Assembly (NCBI RefSeq): GCF_020172665.1
Contig: NZ_CP083985.1
Coordinates: forward strand, 3,042,832-3,106,831
Length of the DNA stretch: 64,000 nt
From: [Mycobacterium] zoologicum
GTDB lineage: Bacteria > Actinomycetota > Actinomycetes > Mycobacteriales > Mycobacteriaceae
Reading direction: 5' to 3'
Position numbers and translations under genes: made by a program. Positions 29,847 through 39,280 of the stretch are shown one piece after another. A model generated the notes under the pieces. It was not told the origin of the DNA, did not search any database, and was given only the letters and a program-made list of their open reading frames with translations. The number at the start of each line of letters is the position of its first letter. Position 1 is the first letter of the stretch.

Positions 29847-29866
29847 TCAATGCGACCAATAATGTA
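29842..29866. promoter_or_regulatory. candidate operator between PucR gene and monooxygenase
   Basis: TACATT (29842-29847) and AATGTA (29861-29866) form an inverted repeat with 13 bases between the arms. It overlaps the PucR start codon and lies in a 95-base AT-rich gap that must hold both divergent promoters. The assignment rests on symmetry and place only. Confidence 0.35.
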
Positions 29867-29941
29867 GATGACGCCATATCCAAGCGAGTAATTAATCCAT
29901 AATGTGATTGCTGTCACCAGCCTGGATCACTAGGAGTCCCG

Positions 29942-31432
29942 ATGGCCACCAACAGCACGACGCAAACCGACTTCGATGTCGTCATCATCGGCGCCGGCAT
30001 CTCCGGGATCGGCGCCGCCTACCACTTGAAGACGCATCGCCCTGCGACGTCGTTCGCGATCCTGGATGGCCGATCAGACATCGGGGGAACCTGGAGCCTG
30101 TTCAAATACCCCGGAATTCGCTCCGACTCGGATATGCCCACGTTCGGCTTCGGGTTCAAGCCGTGGACCCACAAGCAGTCGATCGCCGACGCCCACGTCA
30201 TCCTCGACTACCTCAACGAAGCGGTCACCGAGAACGGGATCGATGAACACATCCGCTTCGACACCAAGGTGGTCTCGGCCGACTTCGACACCCGCACCGG
30301 CCGCTGGAGCATCCACACCGTCACCGGTGGCCAATCCGCCACCTACACAGCCAAATTCGTCTACTCGGGTACCGGCTACTACAACTACGAAGCCGGATAC
30401 ACCCCGGAGTTCCCCGGGATCGAGGACTTCGGCGGCCAGGTGATCCACCCGCAGCACTGGCCCGAAGACCTCGACTACCACGGCAAGAAGGTCGTGGTGA
30501 TCGGCAGCGGCGCCACCGCCGTAACCCTGATCCCGGCGATGGCCGGCACGGCCGCCCACGTCACGATGCTGCAGCGCTCACCGAGCTATGTGTTTTCCCT
30601 GCCCGGCGAGGACGCGATCGCCAACACCCTGAAAAAGGTGATGGGCCCGCACCGCGCCTACGCCATCACCCGGCGCAAGAACATCGCACTCAACCGGGGC
30701 CTGTTCAAGGCCTGCATGCGGGCCCCATCGCTGATGCGCCGGCTGCTGATGGCCAACGTGCGCTGGCGGCTGCCGAAGGGCTTCGATGTGGACACCCACT
30801 TCGGCCCGAAGTACGACCCGTGGGATCAGCGGCTGTGCATGGTGCCCAACGGTGATCTGTTCAAAGCGATCTCGTCGGGGCGGGCCTCGGTGGCCACCGA
30901 CCAGATCGACACCTTCACCGAAACCGGCATCGCACTGAAGTCGGGCCAGCACCTCGACGCCGACATCGTGGTCACCGCGACGGGGCTTGACCTGCTGCCG
31001 CTGGGCGGCATCGAACTGAGCATCGACGGGGCTCCGGTCGACATCGCCGACACCGTCGCCTACAAGGCGATGATGCTCAGCGGGGTACCGAATTTCGTCT
31101 TCGCGTTCGGCTACACCAACCTCGCGTGGACGCTCAAGGTGGACCTGGTGTGCGCGCACATGATCCGGCTGCTCGACCACATGGACGCGCATGGCCACAC
31201 GGTCGTCACCCCGGTCCTGCCCGGGTCCGGTGTGGAGCGCGTCCCCATGCTGGAGATGAGTTCCGGCTACATCCAGCGCAAGATCGCCGCGTTCCCCAAG
31301 GCCGGCACCACCGGACCGTGGACGATCAAGATGGCCTACGAGGACGACATCGCGCGTCTGAAGCACGGCCCGGTCACCGATCCGGCCCTGCGGTTCTCCT
31401 CGCCGTCCGCGACCAGGCTCGTGGCGTCATGA
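29942..31432 (+). CDS. EthA-like Baeyer-Villiger flavin monooxygenase
   Basis: A 496-residue flavoprotein. FAD motif GAGISGIGAAYHL at about residue 18, then GGTWSLFKYPGIRSDSDM (characteristic of EthA-type enzymes), BVMO fingerprint FGGQVIHPQHWPED (about 163-176), and NADPH motif GSGATAVTLIP at about 188. It inserts oxygen next to ketones and may oxidise thioamides, as EthA does for ethionamide. Layout with a divergent regulator recalls ethA-ethR, but here the regulator is PucR, not TetR. Confidence 0.9.
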   Translation: MATNSTTQTDFDVVIIGAGISGIGAAYHLKTHRPATSFAILDGRSDIGGTWSLFKYPGIRSDSDMPTFGFGFKPWTHKQSIADAHVILDYLNEAVTENGIDEHIRFDTKVVSADFDTRTGRWSIHTVTGGQSATYTAKFVYSGTGYYNYEAGYTPEFPGIEDFGGQVIHPQHWPEDLDYHGKKVVVIGSGATAVTLIPAMAGTAAHVTMLQRSPSYVFSLPGEDAIANTLKKVMGPHRAYAITRRKNIALNRGLFKACMRAPSLMRRLLMANVRWRLPKGFDVDTHFGPKYDPWDQRLCMVPNGDLFKAISSGRASVATDQIDTFTETGIALKSGQHLDADIVVTATGLDLLPLGGIELSIDGAPVDIADTVAYKAMMLSGVPNFVFAFGYTNLAWTLKVDLVCAHMIRLLDHMDAHGHTVVTPVLPGSGVERVPMLEMSSGYIQRKIAAFPKAGTTGPWTIKMAYEDDIARLKHGPVTDPALRFSSPSATRLVAS

Positions 31433-31507
31433 TGGCCACTTAGAGCGCCCAAATTCCGGTTTCGGGTAACCTGGCGGCCAATCCCCCTAACCAGAGGAAG
31501 GTATGCC

Positions 31508-31912
31508 ATGCCCGGCAAACGCCGCGTAACACTGCTACTGGCTGCGGTCGCCACCGCGGGCGCAGCCCTGGCCGTCGTACCCACTGCGGTGGCGCCGCAG
31601 GCGCACGCCGGGATCTGCCCAGGCGTCCTGGGCCCGGTCTTCGTGCCCGGCCCCTGCGGTCCGGGCCTGCTGGGCGCACTGGTGAATGACGCTGTCGTAG
31701 GCGCCACTGCCGGTGCCGTCGGCGGTGCGATCGACGCGCCACGCGGCACCCGGCACGCGCAGACCGATGACATCGCCGCACAGCAGAGCGCCGGCCTGCC
31801 ACCCTGCTACACCCCGTCGGGTCAGCCGTTCTACACCGCCGCCGGCGAACCGTGCCCCGCGGGGATGGATCACCCCCCGGCCGGAAAATCGGAACCTGCG
31901 CCTAAGACCTAG
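31508..31912 (+). CDS. small exported protein of unknown function
   Basis: A 134-residue protein. Signal peptide MPGKRRVTLLLAAVATAGAA with likely cleavage after AHA (about residue 34). The mature part has paired cysteines (CPGVLGPVFVPGPC) and a second Cys pair near the C-terminus (PPCYTPSGQPFYTAAGEPC), suggesting disulphides in a secreted product, joined by a Gly/Ala-rich segment resembling a glycine-zipper (AVVGATAGAVGGAI). GGAAGG lies about 8 bases before the ATG. No family recognised. Confidence 0.75.
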   Translation: MPGKRRVTLLLAAVATAGAALAVVPTAVAPQAHAGICPGVLGPVFVPGPCGPGLLGALVNDAVVGATAGAVGGAIDAPRGTRHAQTDDIAAQQSAGLPPCYTPSGQPFYTAAGEPCPAGMDHPPAGKSEPAPKT

Positions 31913-31990
31913 CCAGCAGCCGCCGGAGCCAGGCCTGGTAAGCAGGAAATTTTCGGCGGCCACCGGATCCGCGCCGTCAGCGACCAGCCA

Positions 31991-34162
31991 TCACAACATG
32001 CAGCTGACGCAGTTCTCCACCTGCGTGCCCTCCAGCGCCATCTGCCGCAACCGGATGTAGTAGAGCGTCTTGATTCCCTTGCGCCAGGCGTAGATCTGCG
32101 CCTTGTTCACATCACGGGTGCTGGCGGTGTCCTTGAAGAACAACGTCAGCGAAAGCCCCTGGTCCACGTGCTGGGTGGCCGCGGCGTAGGTGTCGATGAT
32201 CTTCTCGTAGCCGATCTCATAGGCGTCCTGGTAGTACTCCAGGTTGTCGTTGGTCATGTAGGGCGCCGGATAGTAGACCCGGCCGATCTTGCCTTCCTTG
32301 CGGATCTCCACCCGCGCCACGATCGGGTGGATCGACGACGTCGAGTGGTTGATGTAGGAGATCGATCCGGTCGGCGGAACGGCCTGCAGGTTCTGGTTGT
32401 AGATCCCATGAGCCTGCACGGCATCCTTCAATCGGAGCCAGTCGTTCTGGTCGGGGATCCGGATGCCCGCGTCGGCGAACAGCTCACGCACGCGTGCCGT
32501 CTTGGGCTCCCAGATCTGCTCGGTGTACTTGTCGAAGAACTCACCCGAGGCGTACTTGGACTTCTCGAAGCCCTTGAACGTCTGACCCCGTTCCAGGGCA
32601 AGACGATTCGAGGCCCGCAGTGCGTGATAGAGCACCGTGTAGAAGTAGATGTTGGTGAAGTCGATGCCCTCTTCCGAGCCGTAGAAGATGCGCTCCCGGG
32701 CCAGGTACCCGTGCAGGTTCATCTGGCCCAACCCGATAGCGTGCGAGTCGTTGTTGCCCTGCTCGATCGACGGCACCGACCAGATGTGGGTCTGATCCGA
32801 CACCGCGGTCAGCGCGCGGATCGCGACCTCGATGGTCTGACCGAAGTCCGGCGAGTCCATCGCCTTGGCGATATTCAGCGAGCCGAGGTTGCAGGAGATG
32901 TCCTTGCCCACCTTGGCGTAGGACAGGTCCTCGTTGAACACCGACGGCGTGGAGACCTGCAGGATCTCCGAGCACAGGTTCGAATGGGTGATCTTGCCTT
33001 CGATCGGGTTCGCCCGGTTCACCGTGTCCTCGAACATGATGTAGGGGTAGCCCGACTCGAACTGCAACTCGGCCAAGGTCTGGAAGAACTCGCGCGCCTT
33101 GATCTTGGTCTTGCGGATCGCCGAGTTGTCCACCATCTCGTAGTACTTCTCGCTGACCGAGACGTCGGCGAACGGCACGCCATAGACCTTCTCCACGTCA
33201 TACGGCGAGAACAGGTACATGTCCTCGTTCTTCTTGGCCAGCTCGAAGGTGATGTCGGGAATCACCACGCCCAGGCTCAGCGTCTTGATCCGGATCTTCT
33301 CGTCGGCGTTCTCCCGCTTGGTGTCCAGGAACCGATAGATGTCGGGATGGTGGGCGTGCAGGTACACCGCGCCCGCACCCTGGCGGGCACCGAGCTGGTT
33401 GGCGTAGGAGAACGAGTCCTCCAGCAGCTTCATGATCGGGATGACGCCCGAGGACTGGTTCTCGATGTTCTTGATCGGCGCGCCGTGCTCACGAATGTTG
33501 CTCAGCAGCAACGCCACTCCCCCGCCGCGCTTGGACAGCTGCAGCGCGGAGTTGATCGACCGGCCGATCGACTCCATGTTGTCCTCAATGCGCAGCAGGA
33601 AGCAGCTGACCGCCTCGCCGCGCTGCTTCTTGCCGGAGTTCAAAAACGTCGGCGTGGCCGGCTGGAAGCGGCCGTCGATGATCTCCTCGACCAGTTGCTC
33701 GGCCAGCTTGGTGTCACCGGCGGCCAAGGTCAACGCAACCATGCACACCCGGTCTTCGAACCGCTCCAGATAACGCTTGCCGTCAAAGGTTTTCAGCGTG
33801 TAGGAGGTGTAGTACTTGAACGCCCCCAGGAACGTCGGGAACCGGAACTTCTTGGCGTAGGCCCGGTCCAGCAGCGACTTGACGAAGTTTCGCGAGTACT
33901 GGTCAAGCACCTCGCGCTCGTAGTAGTCCTTCTGAACGAGGTAGTCCAGCTTCTCGTCCTGATTGTGGAAGAACACCGTGTTCTGGTTGACGTGCTCCAG
34001 GAAGTACTGGCGGGCAGCCAGCACATCCTTGTCGAACTGGATCCTGCCGTCGCCGTCGTACAGGTTGAGCATCGCGTTGAGCGCGTGGTAATCCAGCTCT
34101 CCCACCGCAGCACCGTGATTGGTTTCGGTTACCTGCTCTGCAGTTGCAACGGTTGGTGGCAT
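31991..34162 (-). CDS. nrdE: class Ib ribonucleotide reductase alpha subunit NrdE
   Basis: A 723-residue catalytic subunit that reduces ribonucleoside diphosphates at the 2' carbon. Visible landmarks: [19 protein letters not shown] with the first redox cysteine (near residue 200), NLCSEIL with the thiyl-radical cysteine, [13 protein letters not shown] with the second redox cysteine, and the C-terminal CVSC tail that is re-reduced by NrdH. The ATG at 34162 is set by GGACGAGGA just upstream. It overlaps the end of nrdI by 34 bases, indicating translational coupling in an nrdH-nrdI-nrdE operon. Confidence 0.97.
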   Translation of the reverse strand: MPPTVATAEQVTETNHGAAVGELDYHALNAMLNLYDGDGRIQFDKDVLAARQYFLEHVNQNTVFFHNQDEKLDYLVQKDYYEREVLDQYSRNFVKSLLDRAYAKKFRFPTFLGAFKYYTSYTLKTFDGKRYLERFEDRVCMVALTLAAGDTKLAEQLVEEIIDGRFQPATPTFLNSGKKQRGEAVSCFLLRIEDNMESIGRSINSALQLSKRGGGVALLLSNIREHGAPIKNIENQSSGVIPIMKLLEDSFSYANQLGARQGAGAVYLHAHHPDIYRFLDTKRENADEKIRIKTLSLGVVIPDITFELAKKNEDMYLFSPYDVEKVYGVPFADVSVSEKYYEMVDNSAIRKTKIKAREFFQTLAELQFESGYPYIMFEDTVNRANPIEGKITHSNLCSEILQVSTPSVFNEDLSYAKVGKDISCNLGSLNIAKAMDSPDFGQTIEVAIRALTAVSDQTHIWSVPSIEQGNNDSHAIGLGQMNLHGYLARERIFYGSEEGIDFTNIYFYTVLYHALRASNRLALERGQTFKGFEKSKYASGEFFDKYTEQIWEPKTARVRELFADAGIRIPDQNDWLRLKDAVQAHGIYNQNLQAVPPTGSISYINHSTSSIHPIVARVEIRKEGKIGRVYYPAPYMTNDNLEYYQDAYEIGYEKIIDTYAAATQHVDQGLSLTLFFKDTASTRDVNKAQIYAWRKGIKTLYYIRLRQMALEGTQVENCVSCML

Positions 34163-34587
34163 TCCTCGTCCTTCCAGAATTCGGCCAAGCCCGCGCGGAC
34201 GGTTTGGACGTCCTCGTCGGTTCCCATCAATTCGAATCGGTACAGATACGGCACTCCGCACTTGCGGGCGACGACGTCGCCGGCGTAGCAGAACTCGGTG
34301 CCGAAGTTGTTGTTGCCGGCGGCGATCACCCCGCGCAGCAGCGACCGGTTGTGTTCGTTGTTCAAAAACGCGATGACCTGTTTGGGCACATACCTGGCAT
34401 CGCTGATGTCGGGCCGCTTGTGGCCGCCGCCGTAGGTGGGTAGAACCAGCACGAACGGCTGGTCAACCTCGATGTTGCCGTGCAGCGGAATCCGGATGGC
34501 CGGCAGGTTCAGCTTCTGCACAAAGCGGTGAGTGTTCTCCGAGACCGAGGAGAAGTACACCAGGTTGCATTGCGGATCGGCAGCCAC
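34129..34587 (-). CDS. nrdI: NrdI flavodoxin-like activator of NrdF
   Basis: A 152-residue flavodoxin-like protein: [19 protein letters not shown] (FMN phosphate loop), [15 protein letters not shown], and [17 protein letters not shown]. NrdI supplies the oxidant that assembles the dimanganese-tyrosyl cofactor of NrdF. The GTG start has GGAGG eight bases before it. Middle gene of the nrdHIE operon, overlapping nrdE. Confidence 0.96.
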   Translation of the reverse strand: MAADPQCNLVYFSSVSENTHRFVQKLNLPAIRIPLHGNIEVDQPFVLVLPTYGGGHKRPDISDARYVPKQVIAFLNNEHNRSLLRGVIAAGNNNFGTEFCYAGDVVARKCGVPYLYRFELMGTDEDVQTVRAGLAEFWKDEECHQPLQLQSR

Positions 34588-34641
34588 GGCGACCTCCTTC
34601 AGCTCTCAGAAAGACTCCACCCGCACCCGACCGGCGGCCAG

Positions 34642-34881
34642 TTATGCGCTGAGTGCGGTCTGGGCCAGCGACTTGATGCGGTCCGGCCGGAATCCCGACC
34701 AGTGCTCGTCGCCGGCGACGACCACCGGGGCCTGCAGGTAGCCCAGCGCCATCACGTAGTCACGCGCCTCGGAGTCCATCGAGATGTCGACGACCTCGTA
34801 GGCGATGCCCTGGTTGTCCAACGCTTTGTAGGTGGCGTTGCACTGCACGCAGGCGGGCTTGGTGTAGACGGTGATGCTCAT
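34642..34881 (-). CDS. nrdH: NrdH glutaredoxin-like redoxin
   Basis: A 79-residue thioredoxin-fold protein with the redox motif CVQC at residues 11-14 and the NrdH C-terminal pattern WSGFRPDRIKSL. It passes electrons from thioredoxin reductase to NrdE. First gene of nrdHIE; GAGGAG precedes the ATG. Spacing to nrdI is 54 bases. Confidence 0.96.
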   Translation of the reverse strand: MSITVYTKPACVQCNATYKALDNQGIAYEVVDISMDSEARDYVMALGYLQAPVVVAGDEHWSGFRPDRIKSLAQTALSA

Positions 34882-35277
34882 GCGGCAGACTCCTCAGCGA
34901 ATCCTGGACAACGAACGGACGATGGATCGGTACTAGGTTCAACAGGCCGCCAAGACTTCGATTCTCCAGCTCCCCCAGCCGTGGCAGGGCACCAGATCGA
35001 TGCCGGTTGCCGCGGCCCGGATGGCCGGAAAATCCCGGGCCTGTCGGTTTCACGAACACTACACCTAGTGGTCGGGTGGCGGTACAGATACCAGATGTTC
35101 TGAACAACATTCTTGAAATTCGCTGGTTGTGACCATGTGGCGCGCAGGCCGTCGGCGTGTCGCATCTCACAATCAGGCCATCTGCCGCTCATAACACGCA
35201 GGTCTACCACCTGCCACCGACAACGCCGGCGGTGACCGGCCGGCCGTCGCGCCCCAGCAAAGCCCGCGCGGCAGCGG
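34882..35277. other. 396-base intergenic region upstream of nrdHIE
   Basis: No gene is visible. The stretch must contain the nrdHIE promoter and a long 5' leader (the NrdR-like boxes lie about 175-220 bases before nrdH). Beyond the boxes I see no further structure. The right end is the 3' flank of the DedA gene, which is transcribed in the same direction. Confidence 0.6.
35056..35103. promoter_or_regulatory. tandem NrdR-box-like sites upstream of nrdHIE
   Basis: 35056-35071 (ACACTACACCTAGTGG) matches the NrdR consensus at 12 of 16 positions with the symmetric core CACTA-N4-TAGTG. A degenerate second site at 35088-35103 matches 10 of 16. The 32-base offset equals that of the pair in front of nrdF, which strengthens both calls. 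Confidence 0.6.
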
Positions 35278-35937
35278 TCAGCGGCTGCCGGCCAGCACCG
35301 GTTCCGCGAGCTCGGCGGCCTCGGCCGGGACCTCGGGGCACTTGCGGCGCAGGCGTCCACCGAGAACGCCCAGCACCACCGGCACCACCGACACCACAAC
35401 GACCGTCAACAGGATCAGGTCGATGTGGCCCTGGACGAACGCGATTCCCCCCAGCAGGTATCCCAGCAAAGGGACTCCGGCGCCCCACAGCACCGATCCG
35501 GCGACGCTGTAGGCGGTGAAGGTTCGGTGCGGCATCCCGGATGCGCCCGCCATCACCGGGGTCAGCGTGCGCACCACGGCCACAAAGCGCGCCAGCAGCA
35601 CCGTCAGCGCGCCGCGAGTCTCGAAGTAGTTCCGGGCCCGGGCGATGTACTGCCGGCCGAGTCGTCGGACACCGGGGCGTTCCAGCACCGCTGGTCCGGC
35701 CTTGGCCCCGATGAGATATCCGCACTGGTCGCCGGCTACCGCGGCCAGCGGGATGGTGAGCAGTAGCAGCCACAGCGGGACGGCGGAGTGCGGTTGAGCG
35801 GCGAGGACGCCGGCGGTGAACAGCAGCGAGTCGCCGGGTAGGAAGAACCCCACCAGCAGCCCGGTTTCGATGAACACCACGGCCAGCACCCCCAGCAGCC
35901 CGAACGTGGCGATCAGGATGTCCGGGTTGGTGGTCAT
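35278..35937 (-). CDS. DedA-family membrane protein
   Basis: A 219-residue protein with the DedA/SNARE-associated fold: LLVGFFLPGDSLLFTAGVLA (about residues 28-47), GDQCGYLIGAKAG, ARARNYFETRGALTVLLARFVAVVRTLTPVMAGASGMPHRTF (the G-[FY]-R-motif region) and GSVLWGAGVPLLGYLLG. Family members flip undecaprenyl phosphate or other lipids across the membrane and affect envelope integrity. Divergent from the response regulator, 81 bases apart. Confidence 0.92.
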   Translation of the reverse strand: MTTNPDILIATFGLLGVLAVVFIETGLLVGFFLPGDSLLFTAGVLAAQPHSAVPLWLLLLTIPLAAVAGDQCGYLIGAKAGPAVLERPGVRRLGRQYIARARNYFETRGALTVLLARFVAVVRTLTPVMAGASGMPHRTFTAYSVAGSVLWGAGVPLLGYLLGGIAFVQGHIDLILLTVVVVSVVPVVLGVLGGRLRRKCPEVPAEAAELAEPVLAGSR

Positions 35938-36018
35938 GTCGCCAGCTTGTCGGGCGGGCGCTGTGGTGGCGCTGAGAACGCGGCGAACCCGCTGGTCGGG
36001 CTCTGCTGTACTGGTGTC

Positions 36019-36699
36019 GTGCGGATACTGCTGGTCGAAGACGAGACCCGGCTGGCCGAGACGGTGCGCCGGGGGCTGGTCAGCGAGGGATTCGTCGTCG
36101 ATGTCGAACACGACGGCGCCGAGGGCCTGGAGGCCGCCCTCGCCGGCGAGTACGACGTGATCGTGCTCGACATCATGCTGCCCGGCCTCAGCGGCTACCA
36201 GGTGCTCCGCGAGCTGCGGGAGCAGCAGGTCTGGACGCCGGTGCTGATGCTGTCTGCCAAGGACGGCGAATACGACCTGGCCGACGCCTTCGACATCGGT
36301 GCCGACGACTACCTGACCAAGCCGTTCTCGTTCGTGGTCCTGGTGGCGCGGTTGCGCGCGTTGATGCGCCGCGGCGCCCCGGAGCGTCCGACGGTGCTCA
36401 CCGCGGGAACACTCACGCTGGATCCGGCGCGGCGCCGGGTGACCCGGGGCGACACCGTGCTCAGCCTGACACCGCGGGAGTTCGGCGTGCTGCACTTCCT
36501 GCTGCGGCATCGCGGTGACGTCGTCACCAAGTCCGAGATCCTGCGGTCGGTGTGGGATACGAACTACTCCGGCGACGACAACGTCGTCGAGGTCTACATC
36601 GGCTACCTGCGCCGCAAGATCGACGCGCCGTTCGGGCTGGCCACCATCGAGACGGTGCGCGGCGCCGGCTACCGGCTGTGCTCCGACACCGACGGCTGA
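36019..36699 (+). CDS. OmpR/PhoB-family response regulator
   Basis: A 226-residue protein. Receiver domain residues 1-120: acidic pocket VEDE, phosphoacceptor Asp in VLDIMLPG (about 51), conserved Lys in LTKPF (about 101). The C-terminal winged helix contains LSLTPREFGVLHFLLRHRGDVVTKSEIL and VVEVYIGYLRRKI. The start is GTG (VRILLVEDE). The cognate kinase is very probably the gene converging on it from the right, with which it overlaps by 31 bases tail to tail. Confidence 0.95.
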   Translation: MRILLVEDETRLAETVRRGLVSEGFVVDVEHDGAEGLEAALAGEYDVIVLDIMLPGLSGYQVLRELREQQVWTPVLMLSAKDGEYDLADAFDIGADDYLTKPFSFVVLVARLRALMRRGAPERPTVLTAGTLTLDPARRRVTRGDTVLSLTPREFGVLHFLLRHRGDVVTKSEILRSVWDTNYSGDDNVVEVYIGYLRRKIDAPFGLATIETVRGAGYRLCSDTDG

Positions 36700-38078
36700 T
36701 CGGGCGGATCCTGTTGCGGCAGTGCGACGGTGAACACCGCCCCGCCGCCGGGCGCGTCGCCGACGGTGACGGTGCCGTGGTGGGAACGCACCACTTCGTC
36801 GACGATCGCCAGACCGAGCCCGGTTCCGCCGGACGCCCTGGTCCGGGCGGCGTCGAGCCGGACGAACCGTTCGAAGACCCGGCTCCGGTCGTCGACCGGG
36901 ATTCCGGGGCCGTCATCGGCCACCGTGACGAGGACACGCCCCGGCTCGGTACGGCAGGTCAGCGTCACCGTGGTGCGGGCGTAGCGGGCCGCATTGTCGA
37001 CCAGGTTGCGGATCACCCGGGACAGGGCCGCGGTGTCCCCCACCACCCGGCACGCCCGGATATCGGTCACCACCTCGACTTCGCCGTCCAGCCGGCTCGC
37101 CTCGGCCGCCAGCAGATCGTCGATGTCGACGTCGACGCGACGCAACCCGAGGGCGCCCTCGTCGGAACGGGCCAGCAGCAGTAGGTCTTCGATCAGCTCA
37201 TTCATCCGGCGCGACTCCGGCAGCGCCGATTCTTCGATCAGCTCGCGATCCATCAGCTCCGGCCGGCCGGCCGCCAGCTCGAGGGCGGTGGTGATAGTCG
37301 CCAGCGGACTGCGCAGCTCGTGCGAGACATCGCTGACCAGACGCAGCTGGGCTGCCCGGCCGTGTTCGAGCCGGGCCAGCATGGCGTTCATCGTCGTCGC
37401 CAATTCGGCGATCTCGTCACCGGTTCGCGGAACGGGTACCCGCTCGGTGAGGTCGGCACTCGAGATCGAGGCGACCCGGGTGCGGATGGCTTCCACCGGC
37501 CGCAGCGCCGCGCCCATCAGCCGGTAGGTGCCCACCGCCACCAGGGCGATCAGCAACGGCGCGCCGAGTGCGAGCAGGGCACCCACCTTGGCCACGATCG
37601 ACTCGACCGGTTCGCGGTTCACCGCCACCAGAATGGTGACCGGTTCCCGGTCGGCGGCAGCGCCGCGGGCCGACACCCAGTACTCCACGCCGGCAGGCGT
37701 TTCGACGCGACCCAGGTATCGCGCCTGGCCGTCGTCGGGGTGCACCGCGGCCAGCGGCGACCGGGGAGCGCCGTTGGAGGCGGCCAAGATCCGCCCATCC
37801 GTCCCGACCACCTGCACGGCGCCGATCTGCCCGTCGGTGGCCAGCAACGTCGAATCCAGGTCGTCGATGTCGTCGGAGGCCAACGCGGCGGCCATGCGTT
37901 CGGCACGCAGTCCGGCGGCGGTCTCGGCGGTGGATTCCAGCGACCGGTAGAGCACCACCAGCAGGACGGCGCCGGCGATCGCCAGGCACAGGGTCATCAC
38001 CGCCGCGGCGGCCAGCGCCGACCGACTCCGGACGCTGGCACGCACCGACCACACCCGACCCAGCATGCCTGCCATCAT
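36669..38078 (-). CDS. membrane sensor histidine kinase
   Basis: This protein has about 469 residues. Two membrane helices (ALAAAAVMTLCLAIAGAVLLVVLY near residue 20 and LLALGAPLLIALVAVGTY near 170) flank an extracytoplasmic sensor of about 120 residues. Then come a HAMP linker, the phosphoacceptor SDVSHELRSPL (His about 250), and the ATPase boxes NLVDNAARYA, DDGPGIP and GGTGLGLAIV. The start is one of several Met codons (38078, 38075, 38066). It is transcribed toward the response regulator, with the two stop codons overlapping, instead of forming the usual operon. Confidence 0.92.
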   Translation of the reverse strand: MMAGMLGRVWSVRASVRSRSALAAAAVMTLCLAIAGAVLLVVLYRSLESTAETAAGLRAERMAAALASDDIDDLDSTLLATDGQIGAVQVVGTDGRILAASNGAPRSPLAAVHPDDGQARYLGRVETPAGVEYWVSARGAAADREPVTILVAVNREPVESIVAKVGALLALGAPLLIALVAVGTYRLMGAALRPVEAIRTRVASISSADLTERVPVPRTGDEIAELATTMNAMLARLEHGRAAQLRLVSDVSHELRSPLATITTALELAAGRPELMDRELIEESALPESRRMNELIEDLLLLARSDEGALGLRRVDVDIDDLLAAEASRLDGEVEVVTDIRACRVVGDTAALSRVIRNLVDNAARYARTTVTLTCRTEPGRVLVTVADDGPGIPVDDRSRVFERFVRLDAARTRASGGTGLGLAIVDEVVRSHHGTVTVGDAPGGGAVFTVALPQQDPPDQPSVSEHSR

Positions 38079-38122
38079 GGCCCGCCGCCGTTGTGTCACC
38101 GCTGAGAGATAGCCTGCCGGGC

Positions 38123-39274
38123 ATGTTGTCGACGCTGGCCGTGCGGGGCTATCGCTCACTGCGCGACCTGGTGTTGCCGTTGAGCCCGCTGACCGTGGTG
38201 ACCGGCGCCAACGGCACCGGCAAGTCGTCGCTGTATCGGGCGCTGCGGCTCTTGGCGGACTGCGGCCGCGGTGAGGTGATCGGTTCACTGGCGCGTGAGG
38301 GCGGCCTGGAGTCGGTGCTGTGGGCGGGCCCGGAGCAACTCGGCGAGGCACGACGCAGCGGAACCACCCAGGGCACCGTCCGTAGCAGGCCGGTCTCCCT
38401 GGACATGGGCTTCGCCTCCGACGACTTCGGCTACCTGGTCGATCTGGGTCTGCCGCAGGATCCCGGACACGCCTCGGCCTTCGCCCATGACCCGGAGATC
38501 AAGCGGGAGACCGTGTTCGCCGGACCGGTGCCGCGGCCGGCCGCGACTCTGGTGCGTCGCACCCGCGGCCTGGCCGAGGCCAACGGCGGTGACGGCTTCG
38601 AGGAGCTGTCCCGGAGCCTGCCGACCTATCGCAGTGTACTGGCCGAATTCGCCCACTCCGGCACGCATCCCGAACTCTCGGCGGTCCGGGATCGCTTGCG
38701 CGGCTGGCGTTTCTACGACGGATTTCGGGTCGATGCGAGCGCGCCGGCCCGCCGTCGGCACGTCGGAACCCGTACCCCGGTGCTCGGCGACGACGGCGCC
38801 GACCTGGCCGCGGCGGTGCAGACCATCATCGAGTCAGGCAGCGAGGACCTGCCCCGCGCGGTGGCCGCCGCGTTCGACGGCGCCACCGTGTCCGTCGCGG
38901 TGCACGACGGGCTGTTCGATCTACAGCTGCATCAACGCGGCATGCTGCGGCCGCTGCGGGCGGCGGAGTTGTCCGACGGCACCCTGCGGTTCCTGCTGTG
39001 GGCCGCGGCGCTGACCAGCCCGCAGCCACCATCGCTGATGGTGCTCAACGAGCCCGAGACGTCCCTGCATCCCGAGCTGGTCGCCCCGTTGGCCGGGTTG
39101 ATCCACTCGGCCGCACAACGGACCCAGGTCGTCGTCATCACCCATGCGCCGACGCTGCGCGACGGCTTGGACACCGACGGCGGCGCGATCGAACTCGTGC
39201 GGGACTTCGGCGAGACCCGCGTCAACGGCCAGGGCCTGCTCGACGCCCCGGCCTGGCACTGGGGCAGCCGATAG
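38123..39274 (+). CDS. AAA family ATPase (AAA_21/OLD-like)
   Basis: A 383-residue protein. Walker A GANGTGKSS is at about residue 28. The late signature/Walker B pair is ELSDGTLRFLLWAAAL and SLMVLNEPETSLHP (about 290-325), followed by the switch-like VVVITHAP. This SMC/RecF-like arrangement within one chain is typical of OLD/AAA_21 ATPases. No nuclease partner lies beside it. The start uses ATG at 38123 (MLSTLAVRGYRSL), 44 bases from the divergent kinase gene. Cellular role unknown. Confidence 0.87.
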   Translation: MLSTLAVRGYRSLRDLVLPLSPLTVVTGANGTGKSSLYRALRLLADCGRGEVIGSLAREGGLESVLWAGPEQLGEARRSGTTQGTVRSRPVSLDMGFASDDFGYLVDLGLPQDPGHASAFAHDPEIKRETVFAGPVPRPAATLVRRTRGLAEANGGDGFEELSRSLPTYRSVLAEFAHSGTHPELSAVRDRLRGWRFYDGFRVDASAPARRRHVGTRTPVLGDDGADLAAAVQTIIESGSEDLPRAVAAAFDGATVSVAVHDGLFDLQLHQRGMLRPLRAAELSDGTLRFLLWAAALTSPQPPSLMVLNEPETSLHPELVAPLAGLIHSAAQRTQVVVITHAPTLRDGLDTDGGAIELVRDFGETRVNGQGLLDAPAWHWGSR

Positions 39275-39280
39275 GAGCCC

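Noticed and set aside
32168..34288. A 706-codon open frame opposite nrdE
   Set aside because: It is the antisense shadow of the highly conserved nrdE and matches no family.
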